From contig KN880446.1 in the NCBI GenBank assembly GCA_000934385.1, positions 62,001 through 126,000 on the forward strand: 64,000 nt of DNA, in the 5' to 3' direction. Below the pieces are notes generated by a model, which saw only the letters and a list, made by a program, of their open reading frames with translations, had not been told where the DNA came from and did not search any database. The translations under genes and the position numbers were made by a program. Numbering within the stretch: the first letter of the stretch is position 1; each line of letters begins with the position of its first letter. The stretch comes from Cylindrobasidium torrendii FP15055 ss-10. Its lineage: Eukaryota; Basidiomycota; Agaricomycetes; Agaricales; Physalacriaceae. Positions 22,271-33,907 of this stretch are shown in pieces.

Positions 22271-22502
22271 GGTGGTGGGTGAATGGCAAGTCAAGACCTG
22301 TGTTGTAAGTTCTTAAGTAGAGGGGGATTCAAATCCCTGGTCGGCTTTATAAGAGAGATGAGGGTGGCTTGGTAAGAGCTCGTCGGAACTGATTAAAAAG
22401 ATCGCTTCCCCGAGTCGATCACAGTCAGAGCAGATAAGATTAGATTTTCTAAAGGAACCAACGGGTGACCCTGCATCACGTACTTCACTTTCGTCTTTCG
22501 CC

Positions 22503-25500
22503 ATGGCCTCGTTCTCCGCCTCTCCAGCGCCGCGTCGGTCGACGCGTCTGAGGTCAACAATTCTTTCGCCACATGGGAGCATCGGGAGCAGCAGCGGCAG
22601 TCGCCTGGGAACGCCTGTTGACCAGGAAATGTCAGACGGTTCTCTTTCGCGACAGGGAAGCGTGGCGTTAATGGATGTGGACGACGGCCAGCACTCAATA
22701 GCATCGGATAGAACGATTGGAGGAGGATATGGTTCGCTTTTGTTCGCAAAATCTGAACAAATGAGCGCGGCGTATTATTCCCAATTGCCGATTCAAGTGG
22801 TTCAAGCACTGAAAAGCGCTGGTGCGTCAATTACCGTGTTATTGTCGCGCTTTAACGCTCTTGTCAGATTTTCGCGCTCGAGAGTTCTCTGGGGAAGTAG
22901 ATACTCGTACAAATTATGCTCTAGTCACGACAAAAGAGACGTGTTTTGTATGGCAGCGCGAACAGGTGTGTATGGTCACGTCCTTCTCTGCATCTATCCC
23001 TAACAATTACCAGGCTGTACGAAACACGCCGACGACTTACATCCTTCCATGCCCTCCGACAATATTCGAAACTTATCAAACACACGAAAACATTTTCCAT
23101 GGCCTTGTTCCTTACACCACGCAGCGCGAGCCAGGCCTCATACTCATCTCATCCTCCGGCCACATCCGCATCTGGGACTCTATAACCATTGGACTCGCTG
23201 GCGGAGATCCATTCACATCCGCCAAGCTGCCGCTCACGCATCCAGAAGAATATGTGACCAACCTTGTGCGCGTGCAAGACCAAACCTTCGTCGCGTCAAG
23301 TTCAATGGGGGCCATCTATCGCCTTGTCCTAGCGCCCCTTGGCGGAAAGCTCCATTTGAACATGCGCACCTTCTCCCTGCCGGTCACTTCATCACTCAGC
23401 AGGCTCTACACAACTCTCTTTGCTAGCCCAAGTACCCCAATTAGCGCGCCAGGCAATGTAAGCGGCCTATGCGTAGGAAGGGACACGGCGGATAATGGGC
23501 ATACTGTATGGGCGCTTGCGGACACTCGTCTCCAAAAGTGGGAGCTCAAGCCAGAGGGTTGGGAAGATCTGCTGCTCGACCTTGACATCCAGGAGGAAGT
23601 GGCCAAGTACCTTCGAAAGAATCTGCAGATAGAACAACAACTCATCTTCAGCAACCTTGTCATGGATGCGTGCGTCATTTCCCATACTCCTGCTGCGACA
23701 GCTGATCAAGTCCACCTATAGCTCAGGCGACCTGGTTATTCTTGTCGAATACATCGACGAGGACAAAGAAACGGACTCTCTCAACACGACATATGCCATT
23801 GTTCGAATCCGGTGCTTCAGTGATAATTTGTCAGTCCAGGATGCCCAAGTAGTGCCGTACCAAGCTGTTCGTCCACTTTCTTTGTCTTTTGAGCCCAGGC
23901 TCATGGTATCTAGCTCACCAAAACTACTCTGTCCGTCCCGCCCCGTCTATCTCTTATGCACAATGGTGAAATGGCCGTTGTCCAATTCGGAGATAATGTT
24001 TGTTTTGTGTATAGACGTGCGTCTGTCTTCCTCTAGCCGATTCAGACATGGCGTTTATGTTTTTTCATAGGATCAGAGTTCAAGGATAGGTTGCAGCTTA
24101 ACGGGTCACACATTCGCACCCTGGGACTCGGGATTCTTGAGTCGGATGACAGCGTCCTGATTCTCACGTCGTCCATGGTGCTCAAGGTATCACTCGCGTT
24201 CGCAAGGATTCAGGAGATGACAACAACGTAGGTAATTTTCGTATTCTTTGAGTCCGACTGACCTTTGTTTTAGGGATGACAGAGTCAAACTGATCCAATC
24301 GACTATGACCCAAGCTATCATTTACACACCCATCCGTGATGTAGATTCATTCTATATTTCGCACTATATGCCGCTCAATATTGGCAGAACCCCCTCAAAT
24401 TCACCTTCCCGCCCGGCTTGGACCCTGAGAGTCTGATGACTGCTGCTACCAAGCTTAGCGACATGGTCATGAAATCCGACCCGAGCTTGGTCAGTCCCAA
24501 CAATGACATGCATCAGCAATTGTCCATTAGGAAGGAACGCTTGAGCTTTTTGATGGACTTCATCAACGTAAACGAGGTTCAGGACAAGGTGCGTCCTAGT
24601 AATTGCTACAGGCTTAGCACCGATGTTTTGCCACTTAGGTCGACGTGTTATGCAGGCAGCGTTTGATGACAGATATCGAAAAGATCTACGCCGCCGACCA
24701 AGTATGGTTGCAGCACAATGAGGACCTGCAGTACGTTATCGGAACCTTGTTCAATGCTTGCACTAAAGGGGGCATCACAGGAGTGGTATCAGTATGGGAA
24801 TTCTTGACCTGGCTGTCCGTATGTATCTGGAGGGCAGAGGAGAGCAGCATGAAGATCCTATCCGTGCATTCTTACGGTACCATGTCAGCGACTTGACCGA
24901 GGTTCTGTGCTTGGTTCCCCCCGCCGTTCGTGCTCTGCTGGCGACGACCAAAGCTGACCGTGTTCTGCTCGCCAACGAGGCAAACCGAATTCTGCTCGTG
25001 AGTGTATCCTCAACCCTCTAGGTATTGATGCACCAACCATCGCTTGACAGTGCGTTTCATCGAAGACCCTCGAGTATCGCAAGTTCAACGCCCGCGTTTA
25101 CGGCCTCTTGGATGCGCGACTCGACATATGGACGAGCCAGCCAAAGTTGATTCAGGTCATGGAGGAGCTCTTCATTGAAGCGACAAATATCGTGGCCTCA
25201 CCCGCGACCAACAAGTATGCGCCTAGCGTGCGGGAACAGCTTCCGGGGATGGCCAAAGATCTACTCAAGATACTATTCGAACGGACGCAATGGCTGATTG
25301 AGGCATCCGACGAAGACGAGCACCTCGCGCAAGAATCACACGACGCGCAAACCAAGTTCGATAATGTGCGCCCAGCGGCTCTGGAGGCACTCAGTGCGTC
25401 TACTAGCTGATTTCTTGTAGGCTAGGGGCTAACAGTGTTTGATTTACAGGCGCAAATGGCTTCATCTCTGAAGCATTTACATTGGGGGAAAAGTATGGCG

Positions 25501-26756
25501 ATTTCGGTAGCCTTGCTATGTTGTGCACGCGGAAAGACGTGTATCCACCTGACGAGAACCCTTACATCGAGCAAATCGCGCATTATCTCGAGCGATACAA
25601 CGATAGTTTTGCCAAAGAGCTGTATGCTATGTATATCAAGATAGGTCAGTTTGTTGCATTCAAACTATCGTTACTATTGGCTGACGACCGCTGCCTAGGC
25701 GAGCTCAGGTGTTTGTTTGCGCAGGATGAGTCGCACGTTGGGTACATGGACAGATTTTTCTATGATCGACCAAATCCTCAAATCCAGTGGATACATGAGA
25801 TGGGACAGAGGCGCTATGCAGATGCGGCGCAGTCCCTGGCAAAAGCAGCGGATGGTGCTCCCCTGCCAACGCAGGAGTTTGTGTTTAGCTTGGGCAAGTT
25901 GTCGAGCCTGGCAGCGGGCCACGATGGCCCGGAAGAAATGAGCCGTGCGTTCTCACTTCCGAAATCTTGTGAATGTATACTGACGGTGGTATGTAGAATT
26001 CGAGGTTGGGCTACAATTCATCACGGTTCAGAATCAGCTTCTGGAGGAGTTCGAGGGCGTCATTGAGGGTACCAGAGGAAAGCAGTCCTTGGAGACCAAG
26101 GTGGAGACGGTAGTGAACAGACTTGCAAGAAACCTGCGTGCACGGACTGCACATGTCTCGGTGTTCAAGGATATTGTGCGCGATGCCTTGCAAGGCAAGG
26201 CGCTTACGGTCGAGGATGCGATAGATGCACTGTCAATGAAGGACAACGACAACACACCTCAGCACTACGCCCGCGCTCTGAGGCTGTTAGCGGACGATAC
26301 GAAGATTCCTACTGGGAGAAAGGAAGCCGCGTTCTGCGCTGTATGGCGAAGAATATATTTGCATGATGAGTGCGTGTCGTTTGCTGCGTTCAAAGGTATC
26401 TACTAACTGTTTGTGCTATTAGCTGGCCAGCCATCCAGGTGACAGAGGGCGTACCCGATAGCGAATTGAACAATCGGTTGCGCCAGTCAGCGGCGTACGC
26501 AGTCTTCGAGGCCATGTATAGGGACAAAATCCGCCTCGAAGAATACGACAGAACTCCTATAGATGCGCTGAACCGGACGCCAACGAGAGCAGAATTGGCC
26601 TCGCGTTGGCCAGGAAAGTCCCCGGACGAACTGGAGCGTATCAATAACGATGATCTTTGGGAGGCTGATTTGATTGGCGAATGGTCACTAGAAGCGTCGT
26701 ATGAGAAGTTGAAGGTTTTAGCTGCAGATGATGTGTTGGGTATGGAAGAAGTGTAG
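22503..26756 (+). CDS. NUP133: Nucleoporin Nup133/Nup155-type
   Basis: The ATG at 22503 has a good context (gccATGG). The N-terminus is Ser-rich and disordered, then a beta-propeller begins at SAAYYSQLPIQVVQAL and continues through TNYALVTTKETCFVWQ, TIFETYQTHENIFHG, PGLILISSSGHIRIWDSI and HTVWALADTRLQKWELK. The C-terminal half is an alpha-solenoid with many helical segments (FLMDFINVNEVQ, YVIGTLFNAC, RAFLRYHVSDLTEVLC, YNDSFAKELYAMYIK) ending EKLKVLAADDVLGMEEV. Order and length (about 1,200 residues) fit Nup133, a subunit of the Y-shaped scaffold complex of the nuclear pore; the N-terminal propeller may bear the membrane-curvature loop. Around ten short introns interrupt it. Nup155/Nup170 is the alternative, but those are longer. 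Confidence 0.85.
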
Positions 26757-27117
26757 TAACGTATACACTCGCTATTAGCGTGTTTAAAGACTTCTTGTAT
26801 CTCTAAAGTTGCTCATAGTGTAACGGATTTGAACCTCTCCACATAGTGCCCATCAATCAAGAATATGGCCTGACATCGAGCAGACGGATTTAGGTTGTCA
26901 ATACAGCGCTGAGCACTCGGCCCATTCAACGTTGCAACGCTCACTGAACTCGATCACAGGCTGTGGTCTCCGTGAAAGGGAGGACAGAGGGATACAACGC
27001 GATACTGACTATCTGTGAGGATCATTTCGGCCAGTGTTTTATTGTTTGTGGCACTCCGAATTGCGATAACAATTTGCGTGAATGATATCTATTATCCTGG
27101 ACGTACAACTTCCCACT
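26757..27117. other. Intergenic region between convergent NUP133 and RBR E3 genes
   Basis: About 360 bp, convergent 3' ends. No open frame of note. A GGTTCAAATCC-like B-box on minus near 26830 was checked and rejected as a tRNA. Confidence 0.5.
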
Positions 27118-30100
27118 TTACATGACAGTGCAGCTTGAGAACATGCCTTCGCGTTTGGTCTCTGGGTAGAAATGCCGCTGAACCGTTGGCTCTGTGTTCG
27201 CATAAGTTGCCCGCTGTAATTGTTGACGTCGCTGCTCCTCTAGCTGCCTCCGGATCCGAGCCTCCTGCTCTCTATGATGCCGCCGGTATTCTGCCTCTCT
27301 GATCCGCTGCTGTTCTGCTTGCCGTTCCTCCTCTTGCCATCGCCTGCGTAGCTCCTCTGCTTGTCTCTCCCACGCACCCCCAAACCCGAAAATATGCGCC
27401 TGGTATTCATGCTCCTCCTGCTCCTCGGCTGCATTCTCTTCCTCAATCTCTTGCTGGATAAGAAACTGCTCGCGGTAATCTGCACCGAGGAAAGGGTCAA
27501 AATCGTCCACTTCTTGGGCTTCCTGTTGACGGGCATTGGGTGGAGGTGCTGCAGGTACGTGTGCTGGTTGTGCTGGCGGCGGGATGGGCTCCATGTCCTC
27601 GTCGTAGATCCCACCGTGTGCATTGCGCATGTGCGCATACGTTTCTGTACTTCCCGAAAACGATGCCAAACAACGCCAGCACAGGTGCGCTCCGCACCTA
27701 ACAATGTGTGAGCATTTCGAAGGTTTGATGACAGGAAAGGACGAACCGACATTGCATATGATTGCACCCTGCGATGCGTGTAATAAGCACAGAGCAACGC
27801 GGACAACGTTTCGTCTCCTGCTCCCCAGCCAACCATGCCTCCGTCAGTCTCTCGTGTTCTTCCTTGTCATTTGATGCCCTATAATCCTCACAGGTCATAC
27901 CAGAATGTGCCTCTTCCCCACACGCCGCACAAATCTCAGAGAAACACCCCGGACAACTGAGCTTTGCGGCATGCTCCTGCAGGCGATATATCTGCTCGCA
28001 ATCCGGTGTTCCGCACGGGCGAAATTCCTGGGGGCGCTTGTCGATGTGCGCGTGGAAGGCCACCTCCAACAGCGTATTCCAGGCGGCAGGGGCAAGAAAC
28101 TCGCGGATGACGGCAAGTGGGAAGGGCGCGCGACACTGTGCTGCATCACCCATGCAAAGCAGCGGAACAGAGTCGGCGTCAATGGCGCTGGTGAACAGAT
28201 GGCGTAGGCAGGAAGTACAGTAGACATGAGAACAGAGGAATGTGCGAGGCGCCGTGGGCGTGTCGTAGCAAATCTGGCAGACCTTTTCATCTTGGTCGGT
28301 GATCTGGCGAACAAAGTTCTTGGACCGGTCGACAAGACGCTGTACGGCGCGGCTGACGTTCTCGCCGCCTTTGGCAACGACAGTAATGGAGCGCTTGACA
28401 GGGTCAAACTTGACGTTGTCGTCGCCAAATATGCCCTGGAGCTCTGGAACAGCCTGGCTCCTGAAAAAGTGTACAGCAGAGGGAGGAACGGTGACGGTTT
28501 GAGCAGCCGAGTTCAGCGCGTCGAGTGCGGCTACGACAAGAATAATCGCGGCGTCGATGGCAGCGGGCGTGCCATATACTTTGAGTGTCTTCTTCCTCGT
28601 GTCGGCTCGCAGACACGCTCCTGCGGCGGCGATTGATGCCATGAGGGGTGCCGAAGGATGTGCTAGCGCTGGATGCCATCCTGGCACGGTGGTCCCCTCG
28701 GCAAGTCGCTCAACACGGACCTTCAGTGCACCAACAGCAAGTTTGTCGGAACCTGCTACTTGGATTTGATGGCGCTCTGAGTGCGACAAGTTCTTGATAT
28801 TGAGGCGCACTGTCGTTCTGTCCGTTCCCGAATTCGAATTTTCCAAACTGTGCCACAGCCTCTCCTGGACGCGGTACTGAGCAGAAGGGACGTAAATGGT
28901 GTAGAGGCATGGATCAGGAAGTTCCACTCGCATTTTTGAGCGATCCCGCTGTCCCGACAACTCGGAGGGAGCTGTAAACTTGCCAGAACGAAGGAGAGTA
29001 CGGTTCAGCTCTGCAGCATCTTCCCAAGACTGGCAAGAAACCACGATTATTGCCAGGCCAGCACCGTTCTCTCCACGGGAGACGACTTCGACAGTTACTG
29101 AGGGCAGATCGTGGCTGCATTCTTGGATGATGCGTGTAGCGTCGTCGTCGACATCGAGAAAATTCCCTGGCAGGGCCCTGATATTTTGGCTTTCTGCTAG
29201 CTCCTCGACCTCATCAATTTGTTGCGCGTATTCTGGTGCGAGGTTGTTGAGGACGATGGTGGTAGCTACCCGCCCGGGGGTAACGCGGATAATTCTGTTC
29301 TGGACGCGTCGTCCGTTGAGCTTGCCAAACATCGCCTCTGCTGTCTGGGCATCTGCATATTCCGCCACGAACCGAGCGGATGGGGCAAAGAAGGTAATAC
29401 GTAGCTTGGCCGCCGTCTTGGGGTCGTGAGAACCCATTCCTCCGATACCATTGAAGACACCGAGCTCGAGCGCCAGCAGCTGTCCTCGGAGTTCAATGGA
29501 ATCCATGTGGTCCGCGAGAATGTTGGCAGCAGCGTCGCCGTGGGCCACGATGGTGACTTCATTCCTGCCTCTGATGCACTGTTGGCCGACAACATGAAAG
29601 TGGGCGGGGTCAAGTCCATGTTGGATGAAGATCGGCACAAGTTCGGCGAGGTTAACATCGAGCGGGACGTTCTTGACGACGATCTTGCAACATTCGAAGC
29701 CAGTGACTATATTTCTGACCTCCAAGCCTGCTGAAAAGGAGACGATGGCTCCACTGACAACGCTGACGAGCGTCTCGGCGGCTTGAGTTTCCATGATATG
29801 GCGTTCTCGGGCTCTTGCCAATTCCTCTTCGCGCGCACGAGCCTCCCTTGCTGCTGCCTCTCTTCTTTCTCGCACTGCCTCTGCCGCTTTCCGTTTTGCA
29901 AGAGCTGTAGCCTCTCTGCGCTGCCGCGCGAGCTCCAGCCGCCGGAGCTCTTGTTCTGCTTTCCGTCGCTCAGCCGCCTGTCGTTTTTCTTGCTCCGCCC
30001 TCCGACGTTCTTCATCCAAGAGTCTCTGGCGCTCCGTCTCTTCTTGGATGAGGCGCTGGCGCTCCGCCTCTTCTTGGATGAGGCGCTGGCGCTCCGCCTC

Positions 30101-30549
30101 TTGGAGGTGGCGCTGGCGCTCAGCAGCCACTCTTCTGCCCTCTGCTCGTCTCTCTCTGCGTTTGCGTTGTTCTTGCTGCGTCTGACGCTCTGACGGCTGC
30201 GGTGCCCCTTGTGCACGCACCTCAGCAAGAAGTGCCTCCACCCTCTGCTGACCATCGACTCGAGCCTCAGGCTGAGAGGTTAGCGGCACTGGCGCGACGG
30301 CGTGTATGACAGAGGGGGCGGCGCCGCCTCTACCCCGGCGGTTTGAACCGCGATTCGAGCGCGCGCCCCTACGATTCGAGTTGGAAGGAAGGGTGGGGGC
30401 TGATGATGGTGCTTCAGCGTTCGTATCGTTGGTTGTCTTTTACAAAAACGGTTGAGATGTTGTCAGAAGTCAGATCAAGTATTTGCGCTCACCCCGACAT
30501 TGCCGAGACTGGTATTCTTGGGCTTGGGATGCTTCCGTTTTGGAGGCAT
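27118..30549 (-). CDS. RBR E3 ubiquitin ligase with RGG-rich start, coiled coil, RRM/KH-like regions and C-terminal CaaX box (copy 1)
   Basis: About 1,100 residues. Exon 1 starts MPPKRKHPKPKNTS at 30549. Exon 2 begins with an Arg/Gly-rich stretch (NRRGARSNRGSNRRGRGG) and then a long Glu/Arg/Gln coiled coil containing a 10-residue repeat (AERQRLIQEE). Two RRM-like segments follow (CCKIVVKNVPLDVNLAEL; RITFFAPSARFVAEYADA), then KH-like stretches (IQVAGSDKLAVGALKVRV). RING1 begins CQICYDTPTAPRTFLCSHVYC, the IBR has CGTPDC and CPGCFSEICAAC, and RING2 has CPRCSVLITRIAGCNHMQC split by an intron from RCGAHLCWRC. The Cys in GCNHMQC sits where RBR ligases carry the thioester-forming residue. A second coiled coil ends in SSCTVM, a CaaX prenylation motif. 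RNA binding and membrane attachment are inferred from sequence. Confidence 0.85.
30017..30105 (-). repeat. In-frame 30-bp tandem repeat (AERQRLIQEE units)
   Basis: About three copies of a 30-nt unit inside the coiled-coil part of the copy-1 RBR gene. The middle copies are nearly identical in DNA (read on plus as CTTCTTGGATGAGGCGCTGG...). Being a multiple of three, length changes would keep the frame. The copy-2 RBR gene lacks this segment. Confidence 0.7.
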
Positions 30550-31040
30550 AAGGAATGTCGAGGGTGACGTGTCCGAGGTTGTGAAGGACGTGATTGAAAA
30601 GAATTCATGAAAAAGTTAAGCGCTCAGCTGGATTCGGTAGTCGTGTAAGGCGGTCTATAGCCGCAAGTATTACATAGGCATTAGCAGAAGTATTGCTTGC
30701 CCAAAATCAAACTAGAATCGCCGGATATTCAGCTTTACTTTCGAAAAGGATGAGTAGGCGTTGAAGTCAATGACATGTCAACCTGCAAGGCCGTTCCTTC
30801 ACTGATTAGCCTATACACCTTGAATTCTTCCATCCGCAAGGGCAATGAGGATAACAAAGAAAGCAGTAGGAGAAGTAGAAATACCAAATAGTGAAAAATG
30901 GGGGAGTACAACGGGGCAGAAGTAAGGTACATAAGGAATGACACAACACCAGCAAGGGAACAGCATCGATACAAATGAGGGGGAAGTATAACTAGACGGA
31001 ATAAATGAAGCAGTCGATGAGGGTCCGCGTATGTATTGTA
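30550..31040. other. Intergenic region
   Basis: About 490 bp containing the upstream region of the copy-1 RBR gene and the 3' flank of the hypothetical gene at 31041-32651. The middle part is purine-rich. No gene is supported. Confidence 0.5.
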
Positions 31041-32651
31041 TCATGTTATCTCTAGCACCGACGTCTCCAACACGCGAAACATGGTGTTGTCCTTCGATTC
31101 TTCTGTCCAGTTGACAACCTCCCTCCAGTTAACGGCGTTTGCCTCCTTTTCGCCTGCACCTGCAAAAATGCCGACGTCGTCGTCACTCATGCCGCGGAAG
31201 ATGAGGAAGAGCCGCAAGAAGATGCATGGCTCTGTTGTCACTGTGATGTCGATGGCCGCAGCGATCTTGGCTGGAGCCAGGAAGCGATAGGCGATATTCT
31301 TGTGTTGCGCAAACGATTGTAGATTATTGCTGCGAACGGTCAGCCAGAGAACAGCTACATGGGTGAAAGGCGCACTTAATGAAAGTAGTTCGGGCATATG
31401 GGGACATGCCTAGCTGGTCGAGCACGTTCATAAGGTGGGGCACAAAATCGCGATAGGACATTGCGAATCCGTTCCGCGGGGATACATAGTCCGATGGCTC
31501 TGCCATGGACGCGTCCGGACTGAAGACAGTCAGCTTGAAATTCAGAGCAACCAAAACTAACGTACATTGCTTCATAGTACAGCGCAGTGACCACCATCTC
31601 GCTCACGAAATGCTCCAACGCACCACCGGGATACGCACGAAGGAAGTACTTGACTTTGTTCTCCCCGATTCCTTCTGCAGGCGGCCATGTGTTGCCAAGT
31701 TTCCATAGAGGTGAAAAGGTAAGCACGACGTCGCAGTATTGTGTGTCCGGTGTGAGCAGGACGAGGCTGCACTTTGCCATGGACGGCTTAGCCGCGACGG
31801 TCAACTTGCTGATGAGTTTGTGGTCAATTGTCAAATCCGAGGGTACGAGGTCGCCCAAAACACGGGTGCCGTTGAAGTCTATCGTGTGCTTGTCGCCGTC
31901 GTGTACTATGTCGAGTCGCCCCCAGAATGTTCCATCAACGGTAGTGCCATCCTCCATGCGGGCCATGTCAGAGCCATCGGAGGTGATGTCGGTTTCGAGT
32001 TGGACTTGGGGTTGACCGGGGAAGAGTTCCAGATTGAAGAGGCCTTCCATCTCTGTGACCGGAGGTGGGGGTGGTGCGGGAGGCTCGTCTGGGGGAGGCG
32101 GCGCGTCGCTGACAATCTCGACACGAGTGCCATGCACACCCATGACTGCTATTTGGAACGACTCTTCGCCGGTGAGCTAAATGGGATGAGCTGCAAGACA
32201 TAGCGCAGAGCTGTAAAACGCACATATATATACGGAGAATTGACGAAGCGTGCGGCATTGAGAGATGCATAGTCAATGGGGATGCGTAGATTGAAGTCGG
32301 CGTCGGGGGGTGGCTTGGCCCAGTCGCGCGCCACGGCTTCGAGCTCCTGCGATGGGTAAGCGCCACAGAAATATTCACGGACGCAAGAAGTGTGCGTACA
32401 GCATAGGTATTTGGAAGCTGCAGGCCAGTGAGAAATAAATATGCAGCAAAGGACATTAGCAGACGCACCACTCGTATTGTCTCCATGTCTCCCATGGCAA
32501 GTGTCAGCAGTCTTTGGCGCGCCAAAGTTTGTTGGGGCGGCGGTGCGGGGGTGTCGGGCTCGGGCTTCTTGCTGCGGGCGAAGCGGTTCCATAGGCTACC
32601 GCCGCCAGCGGGAAGGCCAGCTGCAGAGGATCTGTTGAAAGTGGAGAGCAT
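31041..32651 (-). CDS. Unrecognised multi-exon protein with proline-rich segment
   Basis: I do not recognise the family. The start is the ATG at 32651 (MLSTFNRSSAAGLPAGGG), followed by a basic and Pro-rich N-terminus (RSKKPEPDTPAPPPQQ) and LLTLAMGDMETIR. After introns come SQELEAVARDWAKPPPDAD, IPIDYASLNAARFVNSP, LTGEESFQIAVMGVHGTRVEI, a run of Asp/Pro (DAPPPPDEPPAPPPPP), and a beta-rich stretch with repeated hydrophobic alternation (DIVHDGDKHTIDFNGTRVLG, KCSLVLLTPDTQYCDVVLTF). The C-terminus reads KIAAAIDITVTTEPCIF, FRGMSDDDVGIFAGAGEKE and ends VLETSVLEIT. No transmembrane helix or catalytic motif is evident. The gene looks functional because frames link cleanly across GT-AG introns, but exon limits in the 5' half are approximate. 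Confidence 0.6.
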
Positions 32652-33907
32652 GAGGGATGGAGGAGATAACGGAAGGGGAAAGCTCACGCGGGAGAGGCCA
32701 GCATGATTGAATCGTGGTTTATGAGTGTTTAGGTGGCCTGCAAGAGTCACGTCTGGTTCAGTTGTCGTGGCCACGGGGCAAACACGAGGGCGGCGCGACG
32801 GGCTGCAGATGAGAGATCTGGTATTATCGGTGCAGATCGGAGACCCGAAGATTGCTCGACGTCGACAGGCGAAGAGAGGGCGCTCGCCATCATCAAACAC
32901 AGTCGTTGCGTTCGGTCCGGACAGTCCGGTGCCACTGATGGACTCAGAAATCCCTTGACGACCGCCAAATGCAATATCACGTTGAATGCACCGCGAGGAT
33001 AGCATTTTAATATTGGCCTATTAATGCTGGCAAAGCCCTTTGCCCCCGTCCTTCCTGCCACTTGCTACGCCACACGTAGTTCGTACACCTTCCCGGACCT
33101 CTTATCGGCCCCAAGATCAGATGCACCGACAGCGGCTGCTGGTATTGTTGTATCGTCAAAGTTGACTATATCTTGAGCCATCTGCGCGATCAATATGGAT
33201 GGGTCTGCCCATAGCCCAGCGCCGGACGCATCTACTATCCATCTCTATGCGATGAGATATATCTGTAACTTATCCCTGAACTGAGCAGTGAGCTGCGTGG
33301 TCAAATGTTTATAATATATTGCTTTACTGAGTGGTCGCAGCTATCTACAAACATCGCTGCTGTGTGGGAGGTGAGCCTCATCATTGCCCTGGTCCGGTGC
33401 CATTCGTTGGACTACATGCACAGAAATTTTAAAAATGAATTTTGATTCATTTGAATCCATGTCTTCCCAGGAAATTCAAATGCATGGCTCTTGCCGTGTG
33501 CGCCACGCGGTGCGTGTCCATCGCGTGGAGGCCATCACTTTGATCCCGCTCACTTTAGGCAACGTATCCTCATACTTCCATCTTCTATCCAGCCCGCCGT
33601 TGACCGCCGGGTCTCCAACATCACTATTCGCGCATCGCCTTTGATAGGCAACGCCATCAACATACTTGCTATTAGTCCTGCCGTTGACGTGTGTAGGCTT
33701 GTTCATCGTTGGTTTGTTATCGACACCGAAAGGTGCGCCATTTCCAAGAAATTATATTGGAGCATAGACTGACTTTTATCAGTCCTTTAACTCGTCTTTG
33801 CTTCTTAATTGTCCTGGTCATCGCTTCAGTCGGTACGCCTAATCGCACTCGCTGGCAGCTGTTTCCTGTCTGAGCTTGGGGTTCAGCTCCGTTTCTCTCT
33901 CTCAGAT
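32652..33907. other. Divergent intergenic region
   Basis: About 1.25 kb between the hypothetical gene (minus) and the mucin-like membrane protein (plus). It holds both promoters and probably the unresolved 5' exon of the latter. Open frames at 32725-33061 on both strands overlap each other and lack support. Confidence 0.45.

Noticed and set aside
22318..22345. GATTCAAATCC B-box-like sequence on plus
   Set aside because: No tRNA cloverleaf around it; it lies in the short AAMP/Nup133 promoter.
26815..26850. B-box-like sequence resembling a tRNA T-arm on minus
   Set aside because: No matching acceptor stem, D-arm or anticodon arm could be found upstream.
32725..33061. Overlapping open frames on both strands near 33 kb
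   Set aside because: They are antisense to each other and lie in a divergent promoter region, with no recognisable product.
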